A stretch of 64,000 nt of DNA, taken from positions 1,125,185-1,189,184 of the forward strand of contig BCKT01000003.1 of assembly GCA_003116875.1 (NCBI GenBank), in the 5' to 3' direction. Positions 9,760 to 20,109 of the stretch are shown here, piece after piece. The notes below the pieces were generated by a model. The model was not told the origin of the DNA. It made no database searches and saw nothing but the letters and a program-made list of their open reading frames with translations. Numbering within the stretch: the first letter of the stretch is position 1; each line of letters starts with the position of its first letter. The DNA comes from Takashimella koratensis. Its lineage: Eukaryota > Basidiomycota > Tremellomycetes > Trichosporonales > Tetragoniomycetaceae. The position numbers were made by a program, and so were the translations under genes.

Positions 9760-11601
9760 CCTCGTTGCTTACGGCCGACGACCACGTTCAGCGCCCCCTC
9801 TGCCCCCCCTCTCCCCCATTGCTTTCTCAGCATCTAGGCGCCAAGCTGTTATGCGATTTACAGTTCTGTCATTGTCACGACACGAGGAACGTTCCAGTTA
9901 CGTTGTTCCAGTCCCGTTCCTCGGTTCCTTGAGGATCCGCATCGGCGGGTGTGGAGATCGGGACCGAATAGTCGGGAAGGAGCAAGTGGGGCAAGAGTGC
10001 TCGCGTGGGCACAATCGTGTCCAATAGGAGAGCGGGCAATGACGAGTTATCAAGGAGCAGTGGTTGGCAGAAGGGAAGCGGGGAATTGGATTGAGTTGGA
10101 AAAGTAGAGAGACAGCCACCACATCATGCATCACGTCAGGGGACAGTAGGAACGGATCATGCAACGTGGTCTTGAGCGTACCTGGCTGGCACATGTCATG
10201 TCTTCCCCTGCTCTGTGCTTGTCTGGGATATCTGCGTAAGGGTTCGGTGGGGGGAAGAAGAGGCCGCTCGGGCAGTGGAGGATGACACTTCCGGGCTTTG
10301 AAACGGTCGACCCTGGAGAGTTTGTGTCCCGGAAACAACGTCAATGGGAACGAGCTCCAACTTGCTCAGTCCCTGGGACCACGGCATAAGCACTTCCAAC
10401 GGAACACTGAGAGTGATGCTGATGGCCTGCGCGTGGGATGGCATCTGTGATGCAGATTGTGGTAGCGCGATGGCTATTGTTGGATTGTCAGAAGTGAAGA
10501 GTGATGAGGAAAAATAAAACGGTGATGCGTCAGTGGCGCCGAGGTCGGTCAACTCTCGTAATGTCCCGAAACAACGTGGCAAGGTCGAACGCCGAATACA
10601 GGGTTGAAGAGCAAAGCATGCACGGGGTGGAGGAGGGAAAGGCAGCAGGGATGCTTGGTGCGCCGCCAAGAGCGAAAGACGCGGTGGAGGAATGTGGAAA
10701 GGAGAGCCAGGGTGGTGGATGATGATGAGAATGGTGATGTGATGGAGTGGAGGTGGAGGGCGGAGGATAAAGTGGAGGTAGGTGGATTGGGAGGGCGTCC
10801 GCAGCACATGGTGTACAGGGTGGGTGCTGCATAGAGGTGGAGGAGCTGTCAGGGTGGGGTTTCCGTCGGGGGTAAGGAAAAGGTGGTGTGCTAGGGTGAG
10901 CTCGGTTGGTGATGGTGGTCTCGATTCGGCTCGCTCCAACGCTCGGTCGTTGAGGAGTATGCACTCCTGGTTGGCATGTGTACACATAATAGGATGTTGG
11001 ATGAAGATGACCGCTGCCGCCGGGACGGGCAGAGGAGGAGAGGGGAGAGGGGTCAGGACCCGAGTGGTGAATGCACGGCCGCGGAAGGGGAAGGGGGTGG
11101 CGGCCGGATGCAGATGGAGGGGCCCGGGGGGTGGGAGAGCAGAGGCATCCGAGGCGGGTCAAGGCGCGGCCGTGGTGACGGCTGACCGATGACTCAGAAG
11201 GGATGGTGTAAAAAAAGGGAAAATAAAATATAAATTTATTTTTACTCGATTTAATTCCGCATGTAAGCATTCCCACGTCTCGGTCTTCGGGCTTTGCAAC
11301 GGACAACCGCGGGCAGACCGCTCACCGCACCCCGCTTACCGCACCATGGCCGCAGAGCCCGCTATGTCCATGGACCTTGGACCACCAGAGCGCCACTCAG
11401 TGGGTACGCGCGTGGAAGCGAAGGGCATGGAGATTCCGGGCTCGCCTCGCTCCTCGTCCTACCGTTGACCGATAGAGGGCGTCATCTACCAAAGTACACC
11501 GATGCAGTAGTGCGCCTCAGCCTCTTCCCACCTGCCCGCCTCTGAGATCTGGAGGAGTATGCTGCCATGACGCCAAGGCAAGGGAAGAGAAGGGGAACGA
11601 G

Positions 11602-11639
<38 letters not shown>

Positions 11640-11917
11640 CGAATGCAATGACCTACTACTACCTTTGTTTGGACCGACCCGTTAGCTAAGCCCTACGTAC
11701 GGGGACAAGTACGGGGGAGCCGTGATGTGAACCGAGCATGGCCGCGGGGGTTGGAGGGGGGGTGGGGGGTTCCGGGCAGAGGGCGCGCCCATGGGTATGG
11801 GCATGGGCAAAGCATCAGGGTTAGACGAGACCGATACCAAGACCGAAAGGGTCGTTTACGGACCCGGGGCGATGATACATGGGTCCATCCATGGCTTAGT
11901 GATGTTTCTCTCCTTTT
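9760..11917. other. Gene-poor intergenic region upstream of the bZIP gene
   Basis: No coding gene can be supported. Open frames on the minus strand (10.2-11.3 kb) are Pro/Ser/His-rich products of GA-rich low-complexity DNA, without domains or splice structure. A (GA)n microsatellite lies at about 11608-11637. This long upstream region may carry regulatory elements of the bZIP gene. Confidence 0.45.
11608..11637. repeat. (GA)n microsatellite
   Basis: About fourteen GA dinucleotides in a row, in intergenic DNA upstream of the bZIP gene. Confidence 0.9.
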
Positions 11918-11925
11918 TATAAAAG
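11918..11925 (+). promoter_or_regulatory. TATA box of the bZIP gene
   Basis: TATAAAAG, about 325 bp upstream of the bZIP ATG at 12245, is followed by a pyrimidine- and CA-rich leader as in fungal promoters. A C-run (about 11960-11973) lies just downstream. Confidence 0.5.
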
Positions 11926-12244
11926 TCGGCATGGGATGATTCACACCACGACCCCTAGACCCCCCCCCCCCCCTCTCCCGACTTGTTGACTCGTTGATGA
12001 CCAAGCTCTCCCACTGTCTCGTTTAACTTTGAGATCGACTCACAACACCACGAGCATTCATATATCAATCCTCTGTCCACCACCAACCCATACCCAACCC
12101 ACCACCACAACCACCACCAGTGTTCTTTTGTTTACCAGCGGTTGCCGAAAATTCACCTCGGCCATCGATCCCATTTCACCGCCACCCTCACCATACAACC
12201 AAGCGACCATCCCTACTTACCTCCGCACCCCTCAACCGACCACC

Positions 12245-13365
12245 ATGGAGACGCTCTCTGTCCCACCTGCTGCGCCTGCATTCGCCCCCTTTGACTCGTC
12301 CGACCTCAAGACGCCTACTGGCCTCCTGGTGTGTTCTCGTCCCTTGCCACCACCCCCTTCTTACCCACCCGCAAATGCCTCACTGACCGCCGTCGGCCAT
12401 CCAAAGCAGACCTCGGTCCCGGCTTGGGGTTCATTTCTCTACCAAAATTTCCTTCTTCCCGCTCTCAGCCCGTCGGCCGAGTGGATCAACAACACCCCGT
12501 TCGCACCGTCCCAACCGCAGGCCCAAGCATCCCAGCAGGTCGCTGCCCCCGACTACTTCTCCAACTCATGGGGGACCAGCAGTAGCAACAACGGCAACGG
12601 TGCCAGCTCCTCGTCAGTGCCCATGAGCGCTGGCGGCCTTTCCCAGCTTCAGACTTTCGCTCTTGGCTCTGCTGGTGGCTCGAGCCAGTCTTTCTACAAC
12701 TCGAACGCCCTCTACTTTGACCCTTCCACTTTTGGCCAGGCCAACCAACAACCCCAGCAACAGCAACAGTCGATCTCGCCGTCCCTCCTCGTCGCCCCAT
12801 CCACCTCTCGCAATATCTCTCCTTCGCTCGATGTTGTCGACGCGACCATCGCCTCTCCCTCCCCGCTCGCTTCGTCCAGCCCCGCCTCGGGAGTGACCAC
12901 TGGCTTCCCGACACTGTCATCCACCACCATGGCTCGGGGGCTCAGCATTGACTCTGATGCCGAGCACGACCTGCACGACCTTCACGATCTCGACCACCTC
13001 TCGCCGTCCGAGCACGAGCACGACCATGACGAGGGTGTTGAGCGCGACGGTATGATCTGGGGCATGAAGGTCGAGGACTACCGAGCTCTCTCCGCCCGAG
13101 AGCGCAAGCGCGTTCGTAACCGTATCTCGGCGAGGACGTTCCGGGCCAAGAGGAAGGAGCACCTCTCTGCGCTTGAACAAACACTGCACTCCAAGGACCT
13201 CGCGATCAAACTCGCCACCGAGGAGGCTGGTCGCCTCAAGCGTGAAGTCGCTGAACGTGAGTCACCATCGCTGTCTCGATCACCCAATGTACATCTGCTG
13301 ACAAATCAACAGTCAAACGCAAGCTCGCAAAGTACGAGAAGATGAGCAACTCGCCCATCGCTTGA
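12245..13365 (+). CDS. bZIP transcription factor
   Basis: A nuclear DNA-binding protein that should dimerise through a leucine zipper. Start ATG 12245 has a strong context (CCACCATGG). The N-terminal ~240 residues are Ser/Pro/Gln-rich with polyQ, then an acidic His/Asp-rich stretch (DLHDLHDLDHLSPSEHEHDH). The basic region RERKRVRNRISARTFRAKRK carries the N-x-x-x-R-x-(F)R core, and Leu heptads follow (HLSALEQTLHSK). An intron at 13257-13312 interrupts the zipper; splicing gives VAELKRKLAKYEKM and stop TGA 13363-13365. The segment 12330-12410 can be read through (27 codons) but has GTGTTC and AAAGCAG ends with a CTGAC inside, so it may be an optional intron. The frame is also open upstream to an ATG at 12029. 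Target genes cannot be named; the basic region is not Hac1/Hxl1-like. Confidence 0.85.
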
Positions 13366-15953
13366 GCCCACGACTTGTATCCATCCCCACCACGACGAGA
13401 AGGTGAAGAAGTTTCAGATACAATTACATGCCCAAGATTCTATAGACACGGCTGTTCTAGACAACCATTGTTATCCCACCACATGACTCGTTTTCCGCGA
13501 CTGCCTGCACGATACTGTATAATCGGATACCGACATGAGGCCCACTTGCCTTTTCTGTCCTTATCCCTGCTCCACTAGCCTCGCCTCCCATGTTGTAGCC
13601 ATAGTAACACCGCCAGAAACTTTCCGGGAGCGCCAAGGTCGTACGATAATCTGTTCAGTCTCGATGCCTTTCTGCTCGATGCAGTGATGATCGCGTTACT
13701 CTTGTCCTCTCGCTCTCTCGCTTGCTTTCTCGATTCCCCTACTGATACATTTTTTCTTGTCCTTCTTGGCACTGCATCGCTTCAAGTCACACCGTCACAT
13801 CGTGTCACGTAGTGAATTCGAAAAAAAAAAGTCGTGACAGTAAAAATCCCTCAAACCCAGTCAGCTCTGGATGTGAGTCATCCCACTTTTCACTGCCCTA
13901 CGGCCGCCGCCTCCACTCGGACCCGGTCATCCTCCACCCGCTTCCTCCACTCTCCAACCCTCTCCTCCACCCTGACTCCTTTCGGCACCGCGTCGGCATC
14001 CTTAGTCGCATAAATCCATGTTCGACTCTACACTAGCCCGACTCTCATCACCTCGGTGCCCGAAATCGACTTGGCCGGAAGTCCGATGTAGATTGCTTAC
14101 GACCGAGGAGAAACGAATCGAACCTCGGGATTTCCGACGGGTTCCCTCCCCCGACGGTGTCCGTTTCCCCAGTTCCACATCCAACTACTCTCCCAACTCC
14201 ACTGAGCTTTCAGACACCCTATGGTTCCACTACTTTCCGCCGCCCGTGACGGCCCGCGCCCGCGCCCCGCCTTCGCGCCCCGACACTGAGCTGAGCTCTC
14301 TTACCTCTAGCGAATCGACTGCCTTTGCTGCATGCAGGTACATGTGGTTTTATTTTTAAAATGTCACGGCCGGTAAATAGCAACCAAAGTCCACGGGCCC
14401 CGGCCGGCCGTATGAAAACAAAAATGGAACCATCACGCACCGCGCACCGCAGCGTGCACCACCCGGCTCCAAAGGCAATCAAGCTCGGCAGGGACAACAG
14501 CCGGAGCGGGTTGTCACTTGTCAGTTGTCACTGTCATGTCCTGTGGACGCATGGCCACTGTGTACACATGATGTGTTGATGCCTATACTTGTATCGATGA
14601 AAGAACAGCAGCAGCCGTTTCGACAAGTACGACATGAACTGTGCAACGTTTGGTTCCGTCGGGACCTAGATGCTTGATCATGATTTCTCATTTTCCTTCT
14701 CTCTCTCTCCTTTGTTCCTCGGGCACCCGGCAGTTCGAGGTTAGTTCAGCCGGAGAGACAGGCTCGTCTCCGTTCGCGACTGACACTGACCGAGCCAAGA
14801 CAATCGCTTGAGAGCTGGGACCCCGGGGGGGGGGGGGGGGGGGCTGCTTATGAAACGCCAGATGACTCAAGCACAACGGGCCATCGGGCGGATCGAGCGA
14901 GGCGACGATCTCCGCGATCTGGGGTAAAGCTCGGTCAGGTTGGTTTAGGTCAGACAAGACCAAAAGAAATGGTCAAAGTCAGCCAAAGGTCATGTCAGCC
15001 AAGGTCTGGCTGATCGGCCTTTGATATGCGACCTTCCGTCAGCAGTCCCTACCTCATACCCGGGAAGTCACACCGTGTGGAGCTCGTTTTCTCCGCTTCC
15101 AACTCCGCCTTCTCCCTATTCTCTTGCTGTTCGCTCTGCCAATGTAACCATTCGCCTTTCTCATCATTCACTGCCAAAGCCAATGTAGAAGAACATTTTG
15201 TATCCCATGTTACACCCTAAGATTCAAGTAAAGACGAGCTAATAGTATAAAGGTTGATATAGAATCGAGACCAAGTAACCAAACGACCAGTCCAGAGAGG
15301 GAGATGGGACAGTACCTACCCGCCGTCACCCTGAGCCCGGCTGACAGAGGGAGGAGTCTGTCATGTCTAGAAAACAGATACCGAGGTGTGCGCGCGAAAG
15401 AAAAGGGCGGGAAAAACGCACAAAAGGGTCAAGGTCGAGATGACCTAGAGTTTGGGTAGAAGAGCCAATGGACCAAATGACCAAGAGGACGACCTCGTCT
15501 ATGGGGCAGGGGCTAGGGGGGGGGGGGGGGGGTATCAATACTTTCCTCCTCGGACCGAGCGACTGATCCATGACCAGATGGTTGGTTGGGTTTGATTTGA
15601 TTTGATTTTTCTTTATCTTTATAACGTCAATCTGCGTCCCCTCTTCTTCTTCTCCTGCTGCTTCGTCTTCTTCTTCGTTTCTTCTTTCCGATTGTGAAGA
15701 TTTTAGTGTTGTCGATGACGTGGTGAGGATAGAGAATGACGATGACGATGATTATGGTAATGGTGAAATGGGTGATGTTGATGACGATGACGATGATGAT
15801 CGATGGTGTCGATAGTGGTGTCGACGATCACCTCGGTTTTGTGTTGTCCTCTCTCTCCTGCCGTCTCTCCTGACTACTTCTTTCCGCGTCCTTCTCCGCC
15901 GCTCAATGCTCCTATTTGTTTGTTTTCACTTCTGATCGCTACATCGTTCCGCG
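13366..15953. other. Intergenic region between convergent bZIP and polyQ-regulator genes
   Basis: The two flanking genes converge, so both 3' ends lie here. No gene is seen. The stretch contains G-runs (about 14825-14842 and 15518-15532), a TTC/TCT-rich tract near 15640-15690 and a GATGAC-type repeat near 15730-15800. A non-coding transcript cannot be excluded. Confidence 0.45.
14825..14842. repeat. Poly(G) tract
   Basis: About eighteen G in a row in intergenic DNA. A second G-run of about fifteen lies near 15518-15532. Such runs are slippage-prone and could form G-quadruplex structures. Confidence 0.9.
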
Positions 15954-18900
15954 TCATGTCTGATACGCGACTGGGTACACCAGATTGCTCTGATACGGAG
16001 CTCTGTTTCATGAAATACTTGTCAGCCAACTATACTCAATTTGCAAGAGAACACAGTGGGAGGCTCGAACACCTTACTCACCCTTGTTGAGGGACCACAA
16101 CTTCCATGCCGGTATCATATGTCGGCCACATCGCGACTGGCTGCACATAGGCCGCTGCCGCCCTGTCACACTGTCAGCCACGCTCTTTCAACCCAACCCA
16201 TCACAGCATCACTCACGAGTCCATCTGGGCCTGCTGCTGCTGAGGCAAGTTGACCACCTGAATATGGAAGCTGGTCTCGATCGACGCCGGGTTCCCAGCC
16301 CCATCCACGAACTCTGCCCTCACCGAAACCGGAATCGGGATCCCATTCGCGTCGGCCTGGTCAGGGGTACCGACGAGTCTAAGCCCTTCTTCCCAATTCA
16401 ACCAAGCCGGTAATGTCCCTGCGGGTGACTCGAACACGGGCTTGAGGTTGGCCGAGGGCGCCATCGGGTCCCAGATCTTGGGCTCCCACTCGTACCGAAC
16501 GTTGACAACGGCGAAAGCAGGCGGCATCCCGATGATCCGTCGTTTGAACGGCCGGAACACCCATTTCCCACTCGGCAACTTCTTCGCGTCGACATGCCAA
16601 ATATGGTTACCCTTCGACTTGGCTTTCTTTCCATCCGCGTTAAACCGAGAGATCAACTCTTGATGCCAGAGGTACACCTTAACTTTCTTGATCGACATGG
16701 TCTCCTCTGTGATCCCTCGAGCCTGGAGCTCCTCGTGGAAAGCATTGGTGAAGGCCTGGATACGGAATTTGAAAGGTCGGTAGTCGGGCGATTCGTCTAG
16801 CCGCTGCATCTTCTTCGGCATCAACACCTGGTGTAACTTCTCGCCCTTGGAATCGCAAATGTCCAGATCTGAACAAACGCGGTTCAAGAACTCTTCAAAG
16901 ATTTGGTCGAGTTGGCGACGAATATCGTCTGAGATCGTCACACCAGAAGAAACACCGCCGTCGGCTCCGTCGAGACCTGCCGAACTGCGCCGCCGCTTCG
17001 TCTTGCGGGGCACGATCTCGTCATCCGAGTCGTCGTCCTCGTCAGCGTCGTCCTCGGGCGTCGCCGCGCGCGAATGCCACGCCGAGGGAGGGACACTGCT
17101 CGTCATACCAAGCACGGCGACAGGACCGTTTTTGTTGACCGATGAGCTGCGTGCCCGGGCGACAATCGGACGACCATCTGCTCGACCTTCGATCACTGAT
17201 ACCGACGGTTGCCGCGGTTTCGAGCCCATCTCGGAATCGCCTCGAACCATCGAGCCGTCCGACGGAACACCGACCGGCACCTGCGCCGGTTGTTGGGGTT
17301 GTTGTTGCTGCGAGAGCTGTTGCAGTGGTTGTTGTTGCAGAGCCTGCATTTGAGCTGTCTGCTGCTGCTGTTGCTGTTGCTGCTGCTGCTGCTGTTGAGA
17401 CGAAACCATCCCCATTCCGACCATCGAACCCTGGACAGAACCAACGCCAGCCATTGCTGACGGGTCGTTAGAAATCCACTGCTGTGGGACCGGAGGCATA
17501 GCGTAACGGCCGGGACTTGGCGGTCGGGACGAGGGAGGGATCACAGCCAGCGGAGATGAGACGTGAGGCGCGTGCTGGGCCAAGGTCGCTGTGAAGCTGG
17601 GGGAAGCAACGACGGGTGTACTCGGGACAACGCCATGTAGCTGGCTCGGTAGCTGGTGGCCGTTGGGGAAGGAGTGCGAGTGGATCAAGGGGGGTGGGCC
17701 GCCGACCGATACACCCGAAGCAGCTTGAGGGGACGCTTGGACGCCCATGAACTCGACGGAAGTTGGGGGTCGGATCATGCTCGGAGCCATAGCGACACCA
17801 GGCTGAGCAACGCTGCCGGTTGAGACGACGCGTTTGGGGATGCCCGAGCCTGACGCGACAGGGAGGGACGGGAGCAGTCCCATCTGCGCCGACGACGGTT
17901 GACCGGGAGTACCTGCTGTTGTAGGTGTCGGGGGAAGTCCGGACATCTGCATCGAGGAAGGCAAGGAAGGCGTGACAACGGGGAGAGAGGTAGGTGCTGC
18001 TGGCGAATAAGTGATCGGTGAGATTCCGGGTCCACCACCCTGCGAAGCTGGTGTTGCTTCGCGAGGTGTAGGTGCAGGTCCGACACCCAGGTCGCTCGCC
18101 TTCTCGAGCTGATTGGAGATGTGGCCCAGCGCTTCAGGCAAGTGATCCTCCCTACCGACCAAGAGCGCGTCCTTTGCGCTCTGTGCCGAACTGAGGATCT
18201 TGTCGAGCAGCGTGAGTTTCTCAACCATCTCGTCTGGGATACTCGCAAGGTCGGGTGCCATAGAAGCGAGTTGGCCCTGGGATGGGTTGCCGAATGAGGA
18301 ACGGCGAGAGTCTGGTGCAGAGACGATTTGCGATTGAGATCCCTGAGTCGGTGTCGAGACGTCCTCCATCAACACGTCGGTGAGACCGATCCCAAGTCCA
18401 GCGTTGCCGCCGATAAGATCTCCAGCCCCACCGGGTCCAGTCGAGCCCTGGGGCGGTCGAGAAAAGTCGTTGGGCTGTTGAGGGAACTCGCCTTGTTGCT
18501 GGAGCGCACTGCCGGGAGCTCCAGGGTACTCGGCAAAGTAGCTGCCAGGCGCGGGAACGGCAGCGGCTGCTGCTGCTGCGATAGGGTCCTGGAGTTGCAC
18601 GGGCGACGCAGAGATCACGGGCGACGGAGCGAGCGGTGATCCTACCGGTGATCGGATTGAAGTGAACGCGAGATGAGGTGGGACAGCAGTGATGGGCAGC
18701 TGTTGAGGCTGGCCGATGGAAAGAGAGGTAGGGAAGGTGAAACCAGCGTCGTTCAGGGCAAACGGAGATCCCCCACTAAAAGTCGCGCCCCTTTGTCGGC
18801 CAGGTGCGAAGTCATACGCTGGGGACGCCTGACCACCGGTGTGGAACGCCCCACGGACAGGACTCGACGGTTGAGACGCTGGTAATCGGTAAGCGTAAGG

Positions 18901-19972
18901 TGGTTGGGGTGGGAGTGGTAGCGGTATTTGCTGTTGCTGGTGATGTGGGTGTTGTTGCTGGATGTTTTCCCCGGCGCCAGACGAGCTACCGCCCGCTGAC
19001 GAGAGCGATGCGTCGGCAAAATGAAAGTAGTCGTCGGATGTGTCGAGCGTCGGATGGGAGAACGAGTCGGTGTAGGGCGCACTCGAACTGATGAGAGAAT
19101 TTGGGGAGGCGAGAGCGTGATTGAATGCAAAGTTGGGGAGCTGACCGATGCTCAGGCTCAGGTTATGCCGTCGGTGGCCCTGGTCCTCCCCTTGCTGCTG
19201 TTGCGACTGGGACGACAACGACGGCTGCGACTGCGAAGGAGTGTTGGGCGCAAGTTGCTGCTGAGGTTGGAATTGGTGGTTGTGGAGCAGGGTGGAGTCT
19301 TCGTCGCTCTCGGACGATTGGGGGTAGTACTCGCCCCCAGCGAGCGAGTCGGTCGTAGTGTCTATGCTGTAGGTGGAGAAAGCATGAGGGTATCGTGTCA
19401 GCGATTGATGTAAAAGGGTTGATCATCGAGCCCATTTATGCACGCGTCGAGAGGGGACAGCATCTACCACGCCATGCCGATGGGCGGGCTCATCGGTCAC
19501 CCGACTCCGTTGGCACCCAGTCTCATGATCATTTGTGTGACCAATCATGTAGATGATGATGAGAGTGTGAAAGCGGATGGATGGAAGCAGAGGGACAACA
19601 GACGGAATACTGAACACATCCTCTAGATCTTGAAAGCAGCTTCACTCACGTGGAGGGGGACGGCGGTGAGCTCAAGGTCGCACCGAACCAGACGTCTCCT
19701 TTGAGTCCAGACCCCGCTGGGTCGAAGAGCCCGACGAGTGATTGCTGCTGCTGCTGCTGCTGCTGAGCCTGTTGCTGTTGCTGCTGCTGTTGCTGTTGTT
19801 CTTGTGATTGCGACTGCGATTGAGATTGGGGTTGCTGTTGATGTTGCTGGGTTTGCTGGGGTTGCTGGAAAAGGAGGGACTGGGAGTGGATAGTCGCCGG
19901 TGTTGAGGGGGTAGAGAATGAGCCGGCGCCGGGGAGAGCGGACGCGGCGAGGGGAGGCGGTGTGGACGACAC
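15954..19972 (-). CDS. Large polyglutamine regulatory protein with C-terminal Ig-like domain
   Basis: Five-prime exon about 19972-19650 (Q-rich, SQSQSQSQEQQQ type) joins in phase to the main exon 19366-16217, then two short exons (about 16167-16083 and a last one ending APYQSNLVYPVAYQT at TGA 15956-15954). Around 1,100-1,150 residues. The first ~800 are disordered Q/S/P with polyQ runs. A conserved-looking C-terminal part starts near DDIRRQLDQIFEEFLNRVC and includes VYLWHQELISRFNADGKK and WVFRPFKRRIIGMPPAF. The end (LPAWLNWEEGLRLVGTPDQA followed by VRAEFVDGAGNPASIETSF) has the pattern of a putative Ig/cadherin-like fold. Basic KTKRRR after an Asp-rich stretch fits a nuclear signal. Probably a transcriptional co-regulator (inference). 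No ATG opens the first exon: 19972 is GTG in a perfect GCCACC context, and the frame stays open upstream to about 20103 without ATG. Confidence 0.75.
17355..17395 (-). repeat. Polyglutamine-coding CAG/CTG repeat
   Basis: About a dozen Gln codons in a row within the main exon of the polyQ regulator. A second, longer interrupted polyQ block lies in the 5' exon at about 19740-19850. Both are expected to vary in length between strains. Confidence 0.85.
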
Positions 19973-20109
19973 GGTGGCAAGCGGTGGTCGGGCTAAGTAG
20001 TGACGACCAACCGGTTCGAGGGGGAGGTCAAGAGCGAGTGACGAAAGAAAGGGAGCAGGGTCAAAGGTGTCAGCTGGCGCTCTCGTGTCTATCCGACGGG
20101 CCGTGAGTC

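Noticed and set aside
10530..11306. Long minus-strand frame (about 258 codons)
   Set aside because: Low-complexity Pro/Ser/His product of GA-rich DNA, with no domain, splice pattern or good start; overlapping frames on both strands are equally open.
12245..13365. Hac1/Hxl1 (unfolded-protein-response bZIP)
   Set aside because: The basic region (RNRISARTFRAKRK) differs from the Hac1/Hxl1 type, and the intron has normal GT-AG ends rather than an Ire1-type site.
16847..17353. Plus-strand frames antisense to the polyQ regulator
   Set aside because: Shadow of a real coding exon in GC-rich DNA; the minus strand has the domain and splice evidence.
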